Source: Lepidodermella squamata (taxonomy: Eukaryota > Gastrotricha). From it: a DNA stretch of 64,000 nt. This document shows positions 40,622-53,315 of this stretch, piece after piece (positions within the stretch are counted from its first letter, which is position 1; every line of letters begins with the position of its first letter). Below the pieces are notes generated by a model. That model saw only the letters and a program-made list of their open reading frames with translations. It was not told where the DNA came from and did no database searches. The position numbers were made by a program, and so were the translations under genes. The stretch is from positions 682,001 to 746,000 of the forward strand of contig JBLDXI010000010.1 in the NCBI GenBank assembly GCA_047495785.1, given 5' to 3'.

Positions 40622-41645
40622 CTACTTGAGTACATTGTAAGGTGTCCTTTTCTTCCCAAAGCTTCCAAATATATAAATCGATCACTTGCTTATCCTTGAA
40701 AAATTCAAAATATTTACTTATTATTCCCTTAACTTTGCCTTTGATCACACGTCGACTTAAGTTGACCTCAACTTGTCAAGGGCGACCTAAGATTCGATCA
40801 CCAACCTTATCACCAAGGAATTAAAGTGGGGCTTAGGTGCGTACGGTCATCACCTCGCAGTGCTATCTCCATTTTAATTACATCGATCCCAGCGTTACAT
40901 CGATCTTAAAGTACAAGAAATAGACAACGCACACAGCGCAGTGATTATCAAGTGCATCAAGTCCGAAAGGGACATATATGGAATACATTGAAATGCATAT
41001 GAATTATTTGTTGCATGCGATTTTCCTGGACGTGAACGGCACAGGTGATGATCGTGACCTTGAAAACGTTTACGCAAAATCAATAATATTTAGAAAAAGG
41101 CAAGAGCTTCGTTGGGTGAGTACGCTTATTCGACTATTGGCTCGCCGTTGACAATTATTGCATCTCGCCAATTTGGGAAAGTTCTCGCGATGCCTATTCT
41201 ACTATTTGACTGCTAACTGACGTCAGCTTCTATAACGTTCAGGTGTATATATAATAACTTGTCGTGAGTTTCAAGATTAGTTTGAGCCCTCACTGCATAC
41301 AAACGTTGCTGCTCGTCCAACTTGCGCAAGACAGCCAGCTGTTTGTCGGGGTCTGCTGGCAAACCTAACTCAACTTAGTTGCAAACACGCACCGAATCGT
41401 TGCCTGAATGGGTATACAGCAGTGCTAAGTATAAAAAGTAGTATTCTCAGAGCGCTGTTTATAGTACAGTGCTCCCGCGTTATCTGTTCTGCGACTGCTT
41501 TTGAACAGGTTGAATCAGGTTAATCTGATCTCTATGTTTGAACATGAATTGAAATTTGCTCACAAACATCGAGTTTCCGATTGAATTTCGAAACTAGAAT
41601 TTCACAACTAGAACCGCCTTGATAAACTGAATATGTTCAATTATG
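40622..41645. other. Spacer downstream of the kinase gene
   Basis: About 1 kb with no supported gene, repeat end or RNA. It presumably holds the kinase 3' UTR at its right edge. Confidence 0.4.
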
Positions 41646-43028
41646 TCAGAAGGAAAAAGTGACTTTTAAAAAATGGTGTCGATAGCAATTTTCTCGCTGC
41701 TAAGACCAAATGAAATAATAAATAGTTGGGAATTACTTGATTGATAAAACTTGCCGCTTGCGAATGATTGATGGATTGACATTCATCGCGTAAAATGCTA
41801 GCTAGAGGCATTGATTCATTGAGTACAATGCTAGATAGAGGCACTGAGCCGTCGAGTTCATTGTTCGCCAGAATTTTCGATTCGCCCGGGTTAGCCTCCG
41901 AATCAGTGGTAAGTAAAGGGCTGGCTTGCAATTCCTTCACTGAAGCCCTCAATTCTTTATTCGTATCCAGCATCGATCGTATGAACTCGAGAAATGCATC
42001 CGAATAAGAGCAGCTACCGTCGAAGGTTGGTGGCGCGACTATTAAACGATTATCCTTCAGATGTGTGATGGCATGTCATATGTCGAATTTCCAGGAAAAT
42101 TTACTTACTATTTGACGACGATTGGCCAACTCCAGAAAAGTAGCACCCAGGGACCACACATCGCTGGCTTCTGAGTATTCGTAATAACAATCGTGGTAGC
42201 TTCCCGCCCCATTATCACGCTCGCGAATTTGCCGAACTTCAGGCGCCTCATAGATAGGTGTCCCAACGGCCAGCGTCATGCTATTCTGTTGCCTTAAAAC
42301 AATTAGCGTAATCCTCACGTAAAGCTTGAGAATAAAACAGGTTACTCATCGCAGAATTTAACTGATCCGAAATCCCCCAGTATCACAGTTTTTTTGTCAG
42401 AGCACAAAAAAATATTTTTAGGCTTGATATCGCGATGAAGGGCTTTGCGGGCGTGAATTGCTGCAACGGCTGATAAAAGCTGGTGAGCCCAGCCACAGAG
42501 TAAGTTTTCCGGTATCGGGTTTTTAATTTCTTGAACGTAGTATGCTTCCAAATCGCCACCGGAATAGAAATCCATCACAATGTAGTACATCGAGTCAGAG
42601 ATTCTCCATTTTTTCACATATTCCTCTGTTGCGGTCATTTCTAGCAATAATCCTGCAGTATAAAGAAAATCATATGCAATCAGCTGCTAAGAAATTTAAG
42701 CGTATAATGTCGATACCTTCAAATGATCCATGCGATCTAACGATATTAGGATGGCTCAACGCGAGAAGCTTCTCATGCTAGCAAAGAAAGTCATTTGTGG
42801 CGAAATGCAGTAAGGTGGAAATACCTCTTCGCGGCTGCTTTTCACGAGTTTTTCTGCCCTTGCCCGATCCGCGCCATATTTTCGTGAAACTGAGCTAAGA
42901 TTGACTATTTTAACGGCGTAATAAGCCAAATCCCTTTTCGCTTGGCAACGATAAACCGATCCGAATGATCCTTCCCCCATCTTTGTGAAATTTCTGAAGG
43001 CATCTATCGATGAAAACCTTGTGGCCAT
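41646..43028 (-). CDS. NEK-like serine/threonine protein kinase
   Basis: Six exons are inferred: 43028-42825, 42777-42717, 42652-42346, 42292-42109, 42054-41737 and 41699-41646, totalling 375 residues with frame kept throughout. Kinase motifs: glycine loop GEGSFGSV, ATP-lysine YYAVKIV, LSHPNIVRSHGSFEG, FYSGGDLEAYY hinge, HRDIKPKNIFL catalytic loop, LGDFGSVKF, and VGTPIYEAPEV in place of the common TPxYxSPE. The hinge GGDL, HARKALHRDIKPKNIFL and short C-terminal tail point to the NIMA-related (NEK) group, whose members act in mitosis, centrosome and cilia. The post-kinase tail (about 110 residues) is polar and has a near-repeated LSSIVLNESMPLASIL segment. No coiled coil is seen, unlike typical NEKs. 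Substrate unknown. Confidence 0.8.
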
Positions 43029-44884
43029 TCTCGAGCTATTGATGATACACCTAACGTAACAATTTAGATCGGCTCCTTAGCGACTTGAAAATTCAGGATT
43101 CAATTATTGGATTGACAAATAAAGACCTAAATGAGCCAAAATGAGCCTCTATAAGCTCACATCAGTGGAGGTGGACAATACGAGTGGCAAGTATAGAAAA
43201 GTGCTTGCATTACGCAAAAATAAGTGCGCTGCTATAACAAAATACTAGTTTGTCGCGTGAATCGAGCCACCCGTTCGTCACTCTCAACCGTTCCCCGTTC
43301 CTATATAATGTTCCCTGATTCATCCGTGAAGAGGTGTCTTAATAAGAGCTGGAGAGCTGGGAAAGATGAGATTTAGCCACTGGAAACATTTTCGTAAATT
43401 AAAACCAGTGGCGCTGGTTTAAATGCAGTATAGCATATACACTTTTCGTACTTTAAAATTCACTACGTTCTCTATGGTTAAAACCAGCGCTCGCTGAATC
43501 AACGATTAACTTTACATTATGTATGCAGTTTAGCTGTATATTCCGTTTAGCTCTAAAACTGAGCACTGAGCAGCATAAAATCGCTAGCAGCCCGCAAAAT
43601 GTGGCTATATTGCTACATGGCAACAGGAAATAAAATGTTCTTCATGTAAAATTTAAACAGCATAATTTTCACAATTTTGACTATTTTTCAACAAGAGTCT
43701 CGACTTTGGCATTTCGCCCCTGACCTTGAGGAGTCACAGGAGTCGCCGAATTCGTCTACCACCGCTATATAACTGATACCTATCAAATAAATCTGAACTC
43801 TAAATCTAAAGTGTGGATAATTTCAGCAGTATTGAAACGGACTTCTTTGATTCCCAATAACGCAAAATTGAGGAACGTGCGTCCACCCGAACTTCAGAGG
43901 AATTTACTTTTTCATGAGCTATCCAATGGCGGTATAAGGAGGCAAATTGAGGGAGCTGCGAAGAATTAGAGTCGGCTCAATATTTATTCAATACTGTATA
44001 ATGAGGCCGGAGTTTAAGGATAACTATCCGTGGTAATTAATCGGAGCAATCTATGTTCAAATAGTTTGATATCCAGCAGTCAATTGATTGGAATTGGAAT
44101 TTGCTGGGGGTCTCTTGGTTGAAACTTGGTTGAACGATTAGAATTCGAAGAATCGCAAATTAAGATTTAGCTGTGATGTAGATTTGAACTCGTAAACACG
44201 CGTGTTGTCAATTATCCGCCGACAGAATTTTTTCAGGTTTCATTCCTATTCTTCGTTGTCAACCATCTGCTCCCAGACGCAGAAGAATAAAGGCGCGACT
44301 TTACACATTTTCGTTACACAGGTGTTGCAGTACTTAATTGGCCTACTTGTCTTGCGCCATTGCTTTTTGCGATGATCTCAGCTTGAACAACGAGATTGAG
44401 GCAAGCGAAATCGCCGTGATTTTCAGTGAGAACTCAATCCCGCAATTCCGAACGATCTTGAAGCCAGCGATTCTTTATATTTAATTTAGAAGTTGGATAA
44501 TGTAGCATTTTAGATAATGGGGCGTTTGTCAAAGTGAACGCGTATTGATTACTTCGACAATTTTGGGCCATACGTAATGGGAGGCTTTTTCATTCGCCAT
44601 TCGCCAGTGAGACATCGGCTGAGTCGAAAGCTGTCGTAATAGGACTAGAGACTTAAACTGAGAAAAAAGAATTTGCCTTTACAGTTGTCACTTCGTGACT
44701 TATCTCATAGTTCGAGCCACTGCCCGCAAGTTTCAGACGGAACTTGCTGGCTTCGCATAGTGAAAGCATGCCAAAAACACTTCGTGTCACGAGGTCTCTC
44801 GAATTTCAATTTTGTGCTGAAAATATACATAATTTATACATCGTTGAAAGTTAAGTTCGTCTTGGCTTTCAATCAAGTTTCTAC
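43029..44884. other. 1.86-kb intergenic region
   Basis: No coding region, tRNA or repeat end is supported. The last 200 bp (about 44690-44884) are homologous to sequence at about 61270-61460, i.e. the promoter and leader duplicated with the receptor fragment there. Confidence 0.45.
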
Positions 44885-46962
44885 ATGCATACCTTAACGT
44901 GGAGTTTACTACTAACTTCTGTGCTCCTGGTTGAAGGCCTGAAAGACGTTCCTCTGAGACTAATTAGCTTTATTTTGCGAACAAGCCAACCAGGCTCAAA
45001 TGGAACTGCTTGCCTGGCATCTTACAAAATCGCAGTTGACGAAGCTAACAGACGCCCGGATATTCTGCCACGCTACAAAATCATCCTTCAAGCTGAGGAT
45101 GAAGAGTTCGCAGGGACTGGTATTCCTTCTAAATTGGTCAAGATCTCGGAATGGTCCGATAAAACCCCGCAAATCGCTCCACTTTTTGTAGGTGGAACAG
45201 GTAACTGCCAGCTGGCAGCTCCCATCGCCAAACTCTACAACATGCTCCAATTTTCCTACTCATGTAGCGCGATCAACATTCTAGCACCCCGGCATCGAAC
45301 AATGGCAACATTCCGTCCTCAAATGCCGATAGAAAACACAGCGACGGCTGTCATCAAATTACTGAAAGATGTCAGGAAATGGCGAAGAATCGGTTTGGTA
45401 ACCACAACTAGGCAAGAGGACTACACTTTTGCTAAAATGTTCCACAAGCTTGCGGCAGAGAATGGCATTGAATTAGCTACAATTATCACAGATGTTGATT
45501 TCACGAAGCCTGGCTTTACAACAGAAATGAAAGCTAGTAATGCTCGCATTTTCTTCATAGCCATGGCTGTGTCTCAAAATGCGTTATGCGTGCGATTTTG
45601 GTGCCAAACTTTCAAAGCTGAGATCACGGCGCCTCAATACGTCTTTGTAGCAACCTTTAATTGCTACTTCGCGGACCATAAGCTCATACCGTTCCCTAGG
45701 GAATGCGACCCGCCAGAGATAATGTACCAGCAACTTCCGATCATTTTCTGGGTTGGGTTGACTAAACCTCTAGGTGGGCTCTTTGATGGCAAAAGTAGCC
45801 TTGGATATAATATTAATGAATTTGAAAGCCGCCTAAGCGAGGAAGTTGGGAGACCTGGGTATTTAGTTCCCGACTATGGCATCCGCCTCTACTGTCAGGA
45901 TGCGATAACGTCAGCAATCGCAACTCTGAATAAAACGGAGCATTACTTGAACACTCTCTACAACATGACATTGTCAGATTTCCCGACAAATCCTTCCTTA
46001 GTTTACCGTGTTCTAAATCGTTCGGCCATTGAGCTCGACGTTACGACTGTCCGCGTGAGTCGAATCCTTTTCTCGCCAAGAATAGAGGTCGATATCGAGA
46101 ATATATCCATCTCACAAATGCTGAATGGGGAAGTCAGACATCTGTATAATGTCTATTTGAAAAATCCACTTAGCTCAGCAGAAAATTTCTCAAATGTAGG
46201 TATGGAACCTTATTTCCCGATCTCGAAGCCTCCGATTTGGATGACACCTTCAGGAAATCCTCCTAAAGATCTATCCGAAATTCTCCTGGTTCAACTGAAA
46301 ATTCCCGCGTCTGCTTCTTATGCGTTGGTTACGATTTCTGGCGCTTTCATTGTTTTCAAGCTCGCACTAGTTTGCGTGACCATTGTATGCTGGTTGAAGT
46401 ATAAATTGGTGCAGCTTCGTACTTACTTCGATGTGACTAGCAGCCAGGGCCTTGCTTCTCGATATAGCAGCGATTTCGCAAATGTTGATAAATGACACTT
46501 GTTCCGTGATCGCGATCTTGCCAGTGCTAGGTGTCGCTCTCATCTTCGGAGCTTTATGCGCCCGTGCAATCACTTTAATCGGCAACCCAGCGGAAGCCTC
46601 GATAGGAGACATGCAGTTTTACTGTGCTGAGAGTCGATTTTCAAAGCGTGATGATAGTGCCAACAGCCAAAGGTCAAGGCAAGCACGGATTGAATCTTCT
46701 ATTCCTCGGCTACGGCGCGGTGAAATTGTACGGTACAAGGGGCTACTCGAGCCCACCGGGGTATGAAATAGACATTGCTACAATCAAAATTGCTCTCATC
46801 AACGCGGCTACAATACTCGGTACATCTTTTGTGATTATGACGTCGATCAGTGGATGGTTTGATCAATTGATTGCTTTAGCTGCTTGCGAACTCATTCTCT
46901 CCAAGTCTACGTTCATGATCGCATATTCTGCGGTATGGACTAAGAAATGGCCGGACTTGTAA
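44885..46962 (+). pseudogene. Decayed GABA-B-like receptor lacking TM2 and TM4
   Basis: The first exon (44885-46418) encodes a signal peptide, an intact-looking ligand-binding domain, a WMTPSGNPPKD linker and TM1. A 49-nt intron (46419-46467) leads to a segment starting NDTCSVIAILPVLGVALIFGALCARAITL, which corresponds to TM3. TM2 is absent, with only about ten residues between. After YCAES the frame must shift (around 46630) to continue FQSVMIVPTAKGQ...LLFLGYGAVKLYGTRG (TM5), INAATILGTSFVIM (TM6) and the TM7 region, ending at 46962; about 50 residues including TM4 are missing. No intron fits the shift. Either a pseudogene with an intact ectodomain, or a gene now producing a truncated secreted or one-helix product of 536 residues (the first open frame ends at 46495). 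Confidence 0.65.
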
Positions 46963-47486
46963 GAACTTGATGCATGATGTTCTAGTTATAGTGGTGAGGA
47001 GAAAATCGTTCTTGATCAGCTGCACATTCCGACGCGGTTTGAAGATTTCGGGGCATGTGCCGCCTGAAATGAAACAATATTATTTACTTCCAGACTGGAA
47101 GTTCCAGTGTAATGACAAAATAAAAGGCCTTACATGTACGGGCTTAGGGACAACTGAGGAATATAGAAAAGGTAACCATGATAACCTAAATTGTGATGGG
47201 GGATTAGAGCTTGTTTTTCAACTTATGTTATATAACACTAAAATTGGATGCTATTTATCAGCCAGTAAAGTTATTTCCAGCTCTGATGACGCTGACCATA
47301 CCTTTACTTGAATTAAGCCTTTCAAAAGCAAATAACGCAAGCAATCGATGATAACTCACCGCCTTATATTCAAAGGCCATTCTGCACACGTTACTGTTTG
47401 CACCGATGAGCTTTTTCTCTGTCGAGCAGCTTATTTTGTAGTTAATAGGCACAGTGCTCTAGCTCTATTGTACAAGGAGCACCAAC
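46963..47486. other. Spacer between receptor pseudogene and glycosyltransferase
   Basis: No supported coding or repeat feature; presumably contains the glycosyltransferase promoter. Confidence 0.4.
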
Positions 47487-49211
47487 TTGTTTTTTACTCA
47501 GCGTTTTGGCATGAAGCAAGCAAGGATTTTCAACAACGTTCCATGGTTATTCCTTTTTACTTGCTACTTATTTTCAATGGAAAGTGTCGATGCCAGTGTC
47601 GATAACTACAAATCGGAGAAACTGGATGGGATCAAGGCTAACATGGCACCTGATCTTGCGAAGGTCATTGCGCGGCAAAGTTACGCCCTATTTGTACTGG
47701 ATATGTCGTCTAGGTCGCACGTAAAGCCGATGATAGCGCTCTCAGAGGCCCTTCAGAGGCGGGGTCATCGCACGGCTCTTGCTAGCATGTTCGACGAGGC
47801 AAGGACGTGGTACAGACCTGGCCAGTTCGGAGAGTACTACCAATTAAATGGCACATTAGAGTACCTGTCTAACGGCACGATTTTCCAGGAAAAATCGAAC
47901 GAATTTGTGCGGAAGATAAACGAGGAGACGTCTGAGATGGAAATGTATGATGGCGCAAGCAGGGTACTCCTGAAGCTCGCCCAAGATTTCTGCGAGGGCG
48001 CTTTCCTCAGCCTTAAGGTTGCTGTCAGTGAAGATCGACCTGACATTATGGTGTGCGACTGGCTGAGTTTCTCATGTCCGAATGTAGCAAAAATAATGGG
48101 GATTCCTTATGTGATCACCTCAACCTTCAGCCAGGTTGCCAATATGCCAAACAATCCGAGCTACCTTCAATCGCCGTTTACGCCATTCAGCAATGATGAA
48201 TTGAGCATAGTTGAAAGACTGCATATCAAGTTTGTCGCTTTCCCGCAAATGGTCTTCAAATTCATTCCTTATTTCAACGAGATCAAGCGGATCAAAGAAA
48301 AACTTGGCCTGGACCAAGTGAGCCATCTGTTGCAGCCAGAGAAAAATGTTCACATCTTCATTCCAAACTTCTTCGGCTGGGAATATTCACGCCCGATCTC
48401 GCCTTTCATGCATTTTCTCGGTCCTGTCATTGAGCCTGATATCTACGAAATGAGCCCAGATCTTCAAAAGTGGCTCGACCAAGCTCATTCTCGGCGAGAA
48501 AGTGTTATTTACATCGCATTTGGTTCCGAATTTCGGCCGACTGATTTCAAAATAATGGCTTTGCTGGAGGGCCTTCAATGCAGCTCTTCCTTGAGTCATC
48601 ACGTAAATGTGCTATGGTCTTACGGTACCACTAACCTAAGCGCAGCTGTTCCTGAGGCGATTTTGAAAAATCCGGAAAAGTATCCTCATTTTCGAATGGA
48701 GAAACGTGTCGCGCAAATCAAGGTTCTGAACCATCCGGCTGTTCACCTGTTTGTAAGTCATGGCGGCATGGAAAGTCTGTTCGAAGCATTTCTAGCCCAA
48801 AAGCCGATAATCGTGAACCCGATCACGGCAGATCAGCCATGGAATGCCATGCGAGTGACTGAGCTCGGAGTTGGTCTCCAAATGAGCAAGGACTCGCCTA
48901 ACGCAAAAGATGAAGCCTGCACCAAATCGCAGCAACTCCTCTCGCGTTATGTAGAGAAAGAGCCAAAGCTAATGCAAAATCTTTTGAAAATCAGTGCAGC
49001 ACTATATTATAATGCTGAGCACATCGAGGCAGCCGTGGACGTCATGGAAATGGAGATGACTATCGGATCTGACCACCTGAGGATGTTTGAAGATGAAGCC
49101 CCGTTTTACAGGCTTTACGATTTGGACTTGTACGCCGTTGTTTTCACCGTTTTATTCGCTATAATTGCGCTAATTCGTAAACTATTGAGATCAAAGCCGA
49201 AAAACGATTGA
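47487..49211 (+). CDS. UDP-glycosyltransferase (UGT family, GT1)
   Basis: Single-exon gene, 574 residues from the first ATG; the Met at residue 9 (47511) begins a more usual signal peptide (MKQARIFNNVPWLFLFTCYLFSMESVDA). N-terminal acceptor domain with SHVKPMIALSEALQRRGHR. The C-terminal nucleotide-sugar signature reads HPAVHLFVSHGGMESLFEAFLAQKPIIVNPITADQPWNA; the usual HCGxxS appears as HGGMES and the DQ pair is present. A single membrane helix (YAVVFTVLFAIIALI) and a lysine-rich tail (RKLLRSKPKND) give the type I ER topology of animal UGTs. Known role: transfer of a sugar from a UDP donor to small lipophilic substrates. An AATAAA at 49282 follows. Confidence 0.88.
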   Translation: MFFTQRFGMKQARIFNNVPWLFLFTCYLFSMESVDASVDNYKSEKLDGIKANMAPDLAKVIARQSYALFVLDMSSRSHVKPMIALSEALQRRGHRTALASMFDEARTWYRPGQFGEYYQLNGTLEYLSNGTIFQEKSNEFVRKINEETSEMEMYDGASRVLLKLAQDFCEGAFLSLKVAVSEDRPDIMVCDWLSFSCPNVAKIMGIPYVITSTFSQVANMPNNPSYLQSPFTPFSNDELSIVERLHIKFVAFPQMVFKFIPYFNEIKRIKEKLGLDQVSHLLQPEKNVHIFIPNFFGWEYSRPISPFMHFLGPVIEPDIYEMSPDLQKWLDQAHSRRESVIYIAFGSEFRPTDFKIMALLEGLQCSSSLSHHVNVLWSYGTTNLSAAVPEAILKNPEKYPHFRMEKRVAQIKVLNHPAVHLFVSHGGMESLFEAFLAQKPIIVNPITADQPWNAMRVTELGVGLQMSKDSPNAKDEACTKSQQLLSRYVEKEPKLMQNLLKISAALYYNAEHIEAAVDVMEMEMTIGSDHLRMFEDEAPFYRLYDLDLYAVVFTVLFAIIALIRKLLRSKPKND

Positions 49212-49281
49212 TTAACAGCTGTATGTCATACTGTGATTAAGGAACATCACGATTTATTTTGAAGTACAGTAGTGTTAAAGC

Positions 49282-49287
49282 AATAAA
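49282..49287 (+). promoter_or_regulatory. Polyadenylation signal AATAAA of the glycosyltransferase gene
   Basis: AATAAA 71 bp after the stop codon, in the gap before the convergent receptor gene. Confidence 0.5.
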
Positions 49288-49459
49288 ACAACATGAAAAA
49301 ATGAATATATGAATACGATTGATAACGGCATTATTTGAGATTCAATATTCTGAAATAATTTGTCACGCTATAATAATACAGGAATTCCATATTTCAATGT
49401 TTAAGGGACATCTGTTATGTCCCTTGGATATGTCGAAGCAGTTCCATGTAGGAACAGGA

Positions 49460-52050
49460 TTATTTTGCTTTGCCGGCAAACAGAAACCGCGTCAGCAAAT
49501 TGCAAGCGGCGATAACCAAACAAGTACCAGAAATAGCAATCTGCAGATTTTTCCATTGATCAGCAAATATCAACGCTATCGCGCAACCAGCTGCAATTGC
49601 AATCATCATTCCATAAGTTGACTGTCGTAGAGAATTGGCGGCCGCCTGTAAAAATAGCGCGACGAATGAGAACGATACGAAAAGCCAAGCCCGGTCCTTA
49701 CCTTCTGAAGCATTAGAGAAAGGGCAATCGCGGTTAGCATAGCGATAGTGTTCGGCAGAATAATCAGAATGATCATGAGATCATGGACAAAGAATGTACC
49801 GCTTAGCGACCTAGCGCCCATCTCGCACTGGTAATCGTAAAACCTGTACGCCAAACTGATATCGCTTGCCGATTTTTCGTATCGTAACACCTTCACCGTA
49901 GTAATGAGTGGTTCAACGGCGAACCAGACGACGAGAAGCCCACAGTTGTAGATCCGGATGCCGATTGTGACGATCGAAGTATTCTTCGTTGGAAAATCGG
50001 TCGAGATCAACGAGATTCCTGATCTTTTCCTTACCTGGTAAGCTCGGCTAAATGGCCTTGAGGGTAGCGATTCTCGATTTGGGCCCGATTTCAAAGTTTT
50101 GTAGCTGTGCCAGAGTTCAACTAGGTGTGTTGACAGGACAATGGAGAATCCGCTTAGTAACAGAAAGTACGATGCCATGCAATTGTTATGAATATTTGCC
50201 TCGGTTTTATAGCCCATGATCAACGGCTGGCATGCTAAAAAGATGTCGCCGATCAGTAAGGAATTAGAAGTCCATCTGTTTACCCCAGTTGCGAGTTTCA
50301 GCTTCTTCTTAAGGGATAATAGTAGTAGAAAAAAAGATACGAAACATAGTAGAATGGCGAAAGCTGAAAAACAAAAAGTGAATTTACACTTACGAAAATT
50401 TCGAAAATTACCAGCAAGCGTGGAAAAGGCTGTAACAGTATCAGCTTCTTTCACTGTAATGATCAAAGTTTCATCTCGAGGAGCTAAGCCATTCGAAGTG
50501 CGCCAAACAAATCTACCGGGCCCGAATTTGACAGAAACTTCTGTCGCGTTCATTGTAGCTCCAACGACAGCGATCATCTTCTCCCCAGATTTTTGATGCT
50601 GAGTTATGGCTAATGGGTAATTTCCGGGCCGGTTGAAGCCTGTCGACTTGTTGAACTGCAGTCTGCTGACAAAGCCCTGCATATCCACGCTGAATATGCT
50701 GTCTTTTATCATTGAGAAGATGTAGCTGCCATTTCGTTGGAAATTATCGCCGTTTGTCAACCAGTCATTCAGAGTCTGATTTCTGGCTAATAGTTTTGTT
50801 TCAGTGTCGTCCAAAACATGAATGGCGAAAAGAGCCATGTCGTAGCAGGAGCTTCGCAGCCACCAAGACGGAATTTTTTCAGGTTCTTCCATTTTACTGC
50901 GGAGGTATTCATCTAGCTTACCCGCCGTAACGCCATCAGACGATTTCGTGTTCTCTGGACCTTGTATCTCACTCATAGGCATTTGGCCGAAAAATAGAGC
51001 ACTTTCGAGAACCTCAGCTAACATTTCACTTGTGCACCACGAGTAGGGAATCGGAGCATCCCTGCCGTAAAATCCGAGTCCTGGTATCATAAGGACGTAA
51101 CCAGGGCCGTATAAACCATACTTGTGAAGAAAACAACTAGTCTCGACAGCAACAGTCACATGAATAACAAAAATTCTAGCCTCTTTGAACTCAATCAACT
51201 CCTGAACAGTTTTTTCGATGTCTACAGGTGACGGGTTTGTTGTTCCAAGAATAAGTGGGATTTTGACGTAGCCTAGCAGAGTCATATTCCTTAGATACAT
51301 TTGCCTGATGAGAGCATGGTCCCACTGCATAGAGATCACATAAGATTCTACATTACAATAAACTTTTCCAAACCTACCCGATTCCAGAACAAATTCCCGG
51401 TCGAAATGATTGCTAGTTTGCGCCAGTTCATTCTTTGCAGAAATTCGACCAATGACGGATAGACGTATTCGTGTGGGATGAATAGATGCACGGCTGAAGG
51501 TAGGAAATCTCTGTCGTAAGTCAGGATTCGCGAGACATGGACAGCTTGGATGTGGTTGATCGTGAAAAAGTTGAAATGCTGCATAAATTGCCCATTGTAA
51601 ATCGTTCCGATATTTCCCAGAAGTAGAGGCAGAATGCTGTCTTTATTCCGACCTTCCGTAATGTCTCTTAACGTGCTGGTTACATAGTTGGATCCGCTGA
51701 AGGCCAAATACTGCGATAAGAAACAATATCATATATATTAATTTGATGTCTCAAAAGCTCACCTGATCGTCGAACAAGGAAATTCGCAGATCATAGTTAC
51801 GAAGCAGTTGATTTGACTGGCGGGTATTTTCCAGGGCAAATCGCATAGCTTCCGTGCAAAGTGGGCCCAGTGACAGCGTGAGACCTCCTCCATAGTTGAT
51901 TGAAGCGAGAAGAGTTACAGGCGTTCGAGGATGATCATCGGCGGTGCTGTTTACCTGCAAAAATCTCGGCATCGGGCTCCTCAAGACAAGTTTTTGGCAG
52001 CTGACAAGCGCATTACAGGTCAGGATAGTTAGCAAGGATTTATTCAACAT
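49460..52050 (-). CDS. GABA-B-like class C receptor, four exons
   Basis: Exons 52050-51763, 51710-51378, 51324-49702 and 49645-49460, totalling 809 residues, all phase 0. The ATG at 52050 is chosen because it opens a signal peptide (MLNKSLLTILTCNALVSC); the open frame extends further upstream but without such a start. The ectodomain has ASINYGGGLTLSLGPLCTEAM, MNWRKLAIIST and YSWCTSEMLAEVL. The linker reads FVWRTSNGLAPRDE, where GABA-B receptors have W-x-GG-x-PPxD. Seven helices follow, from CFSAFAILLCFVSFFLLLL to the last exon's IAISGTCLVIAACNLLTRF. It is the sister of the 54.8-kb gene, sharing the exact 288-nt first exon and the ARNQTL(N/S)DW block. Ligand unknown. Confidence 0.85.
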
Positions 52051-53227
52051 TTCTTTCGAATTTCTCAAGTATGTTGATGTGTCGGAGTTTGATGAGCTCC
52101 GGGTTGTGGACGTACGACCTCTCAGGCAGAGGATGGATGTTAAATTCTCCGCAAAAGTAGTTCGGGTCATTCGATACCATCTGAGATGGTTCATTAGCAA
52201 TTAGCAGCGAACTGCTCATTAACGATGTGTTTTGATGACGAACAGCGCACGTTGCTACGCACAACTTTTAAACCTCAGACTTAACTAATTACCTCACCCA
52301 CATGTTGTGGACAAAATAGCTGCAGCTGGGTCAATGCGAATTCGTAGAACTAGAACGTAAAACGAATCGATTCCTAAAACGTCAGTGATTGAGTTCTGCA
52401 TTCTACGAATTTTGTTTGTTTGCTAACCATGTTTTTTGTGAGTTCAATATTAGTAAATCAAAGCTAATATTTGAGCCTGAATTCATCCCTGATTGCAAAT
52501 TCATCGCACACAATTTTATTACTTGTGTTGGTTGTCGGGCAGGATGGGCTGACGATTGCTCACCCATCGCCCAATCATTGTCACGAGAACCTCGGCATCA
52601 GTGGTCGCTTCGAGGACACGGCACCACGCGGCTTGGCCGACGGCCACAACAGCAGCCTTTTTGCACTCCGTCCAGGGTTAAAGTGCTGCCGAGAGACCTG
52701 TTCATTTTCGTCTCGATATATGCTGTATGCTGTAGGTCAAAGTCTAATTATTTTTGCTGGTCGGCCGCGGTGTGGGTTTGGTGGGGTTGGTGGGGTGTGA
52801 TTTCTTATAAGCAATACTTATCAAGTGAAGGAATCACGTGCTGCCTCGCGCCATTGATGCTATCAAATCGCCCACCCAAGCAAAAACAGTCGGACTTCGG
52901 GACTCAAATATTGTACAGCCTTCCAAAATTTCTCTGAAGAGGAACACCACACCATTCATGCCAAGAAATTATGCACCAACTAAATCAACGCGGTTGCCGA
53001 TATACATATTCAGATTTTTCTTGAGACGCAATTTTGGCGTCACAATGCTTCCCGACTGCGGATGTGCACGTGAATCCTGTGCATATATGTCCATCTGATA
53101 AGTGAAATATATCAGCTGTCAGCTGTCGTTGAAAAACCTGACACCGGCACAGACTCCGTTCATTTTCCTGGCGGTACGACCACGCGAGGATGGCAGCTGA
53201 AACGATCATCCCACGTAAGGATTTTGC
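52051..53227. other. Intergenic, GT-rich patch, no gene supported
   Basis: Several overlapping open frames exist (for example 52389-52937) but they have no signal, domain or splice support and an unlikely Trp/Cys-rich composition, from a run of gtggggttggtggggtg at about 52780. Treated as non-coding. Confidence 0.4.
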
Positions 53228-53235
53228 TATAAAAG
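53228..53235 (+). promoter_or_regulatory. TATA box of the SGSG-repeat protein gene
   Basis: TATAAAAG, 88 bp before the start codon, followed by a sequence able to serve as an initiator about 30 bp downstream. A strong match and the clearest core promoter in the window. Confidence 0.65.
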
Positions 53236-53315
53236 CGGGCGAAATTCAGAGCTGTAATCACAACTATCCTTCTACTAATAATTTATACAGTTTAGTAAAT
53301 AACTAAATACTGAAG

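Noticed and set aside
46967-47311. 114-residue open frame after the receptor pseudogene
   Set aside because: No recognisable motif, no helix and no continuity with the receptor; likely chance.
52389-52937. 182-residue open frame on the + strand
   Set aside because: Trp/Gly/Val-rich end from a low-complexity GT stretch, no domain, no signal peptide and no splice or poly-A support.
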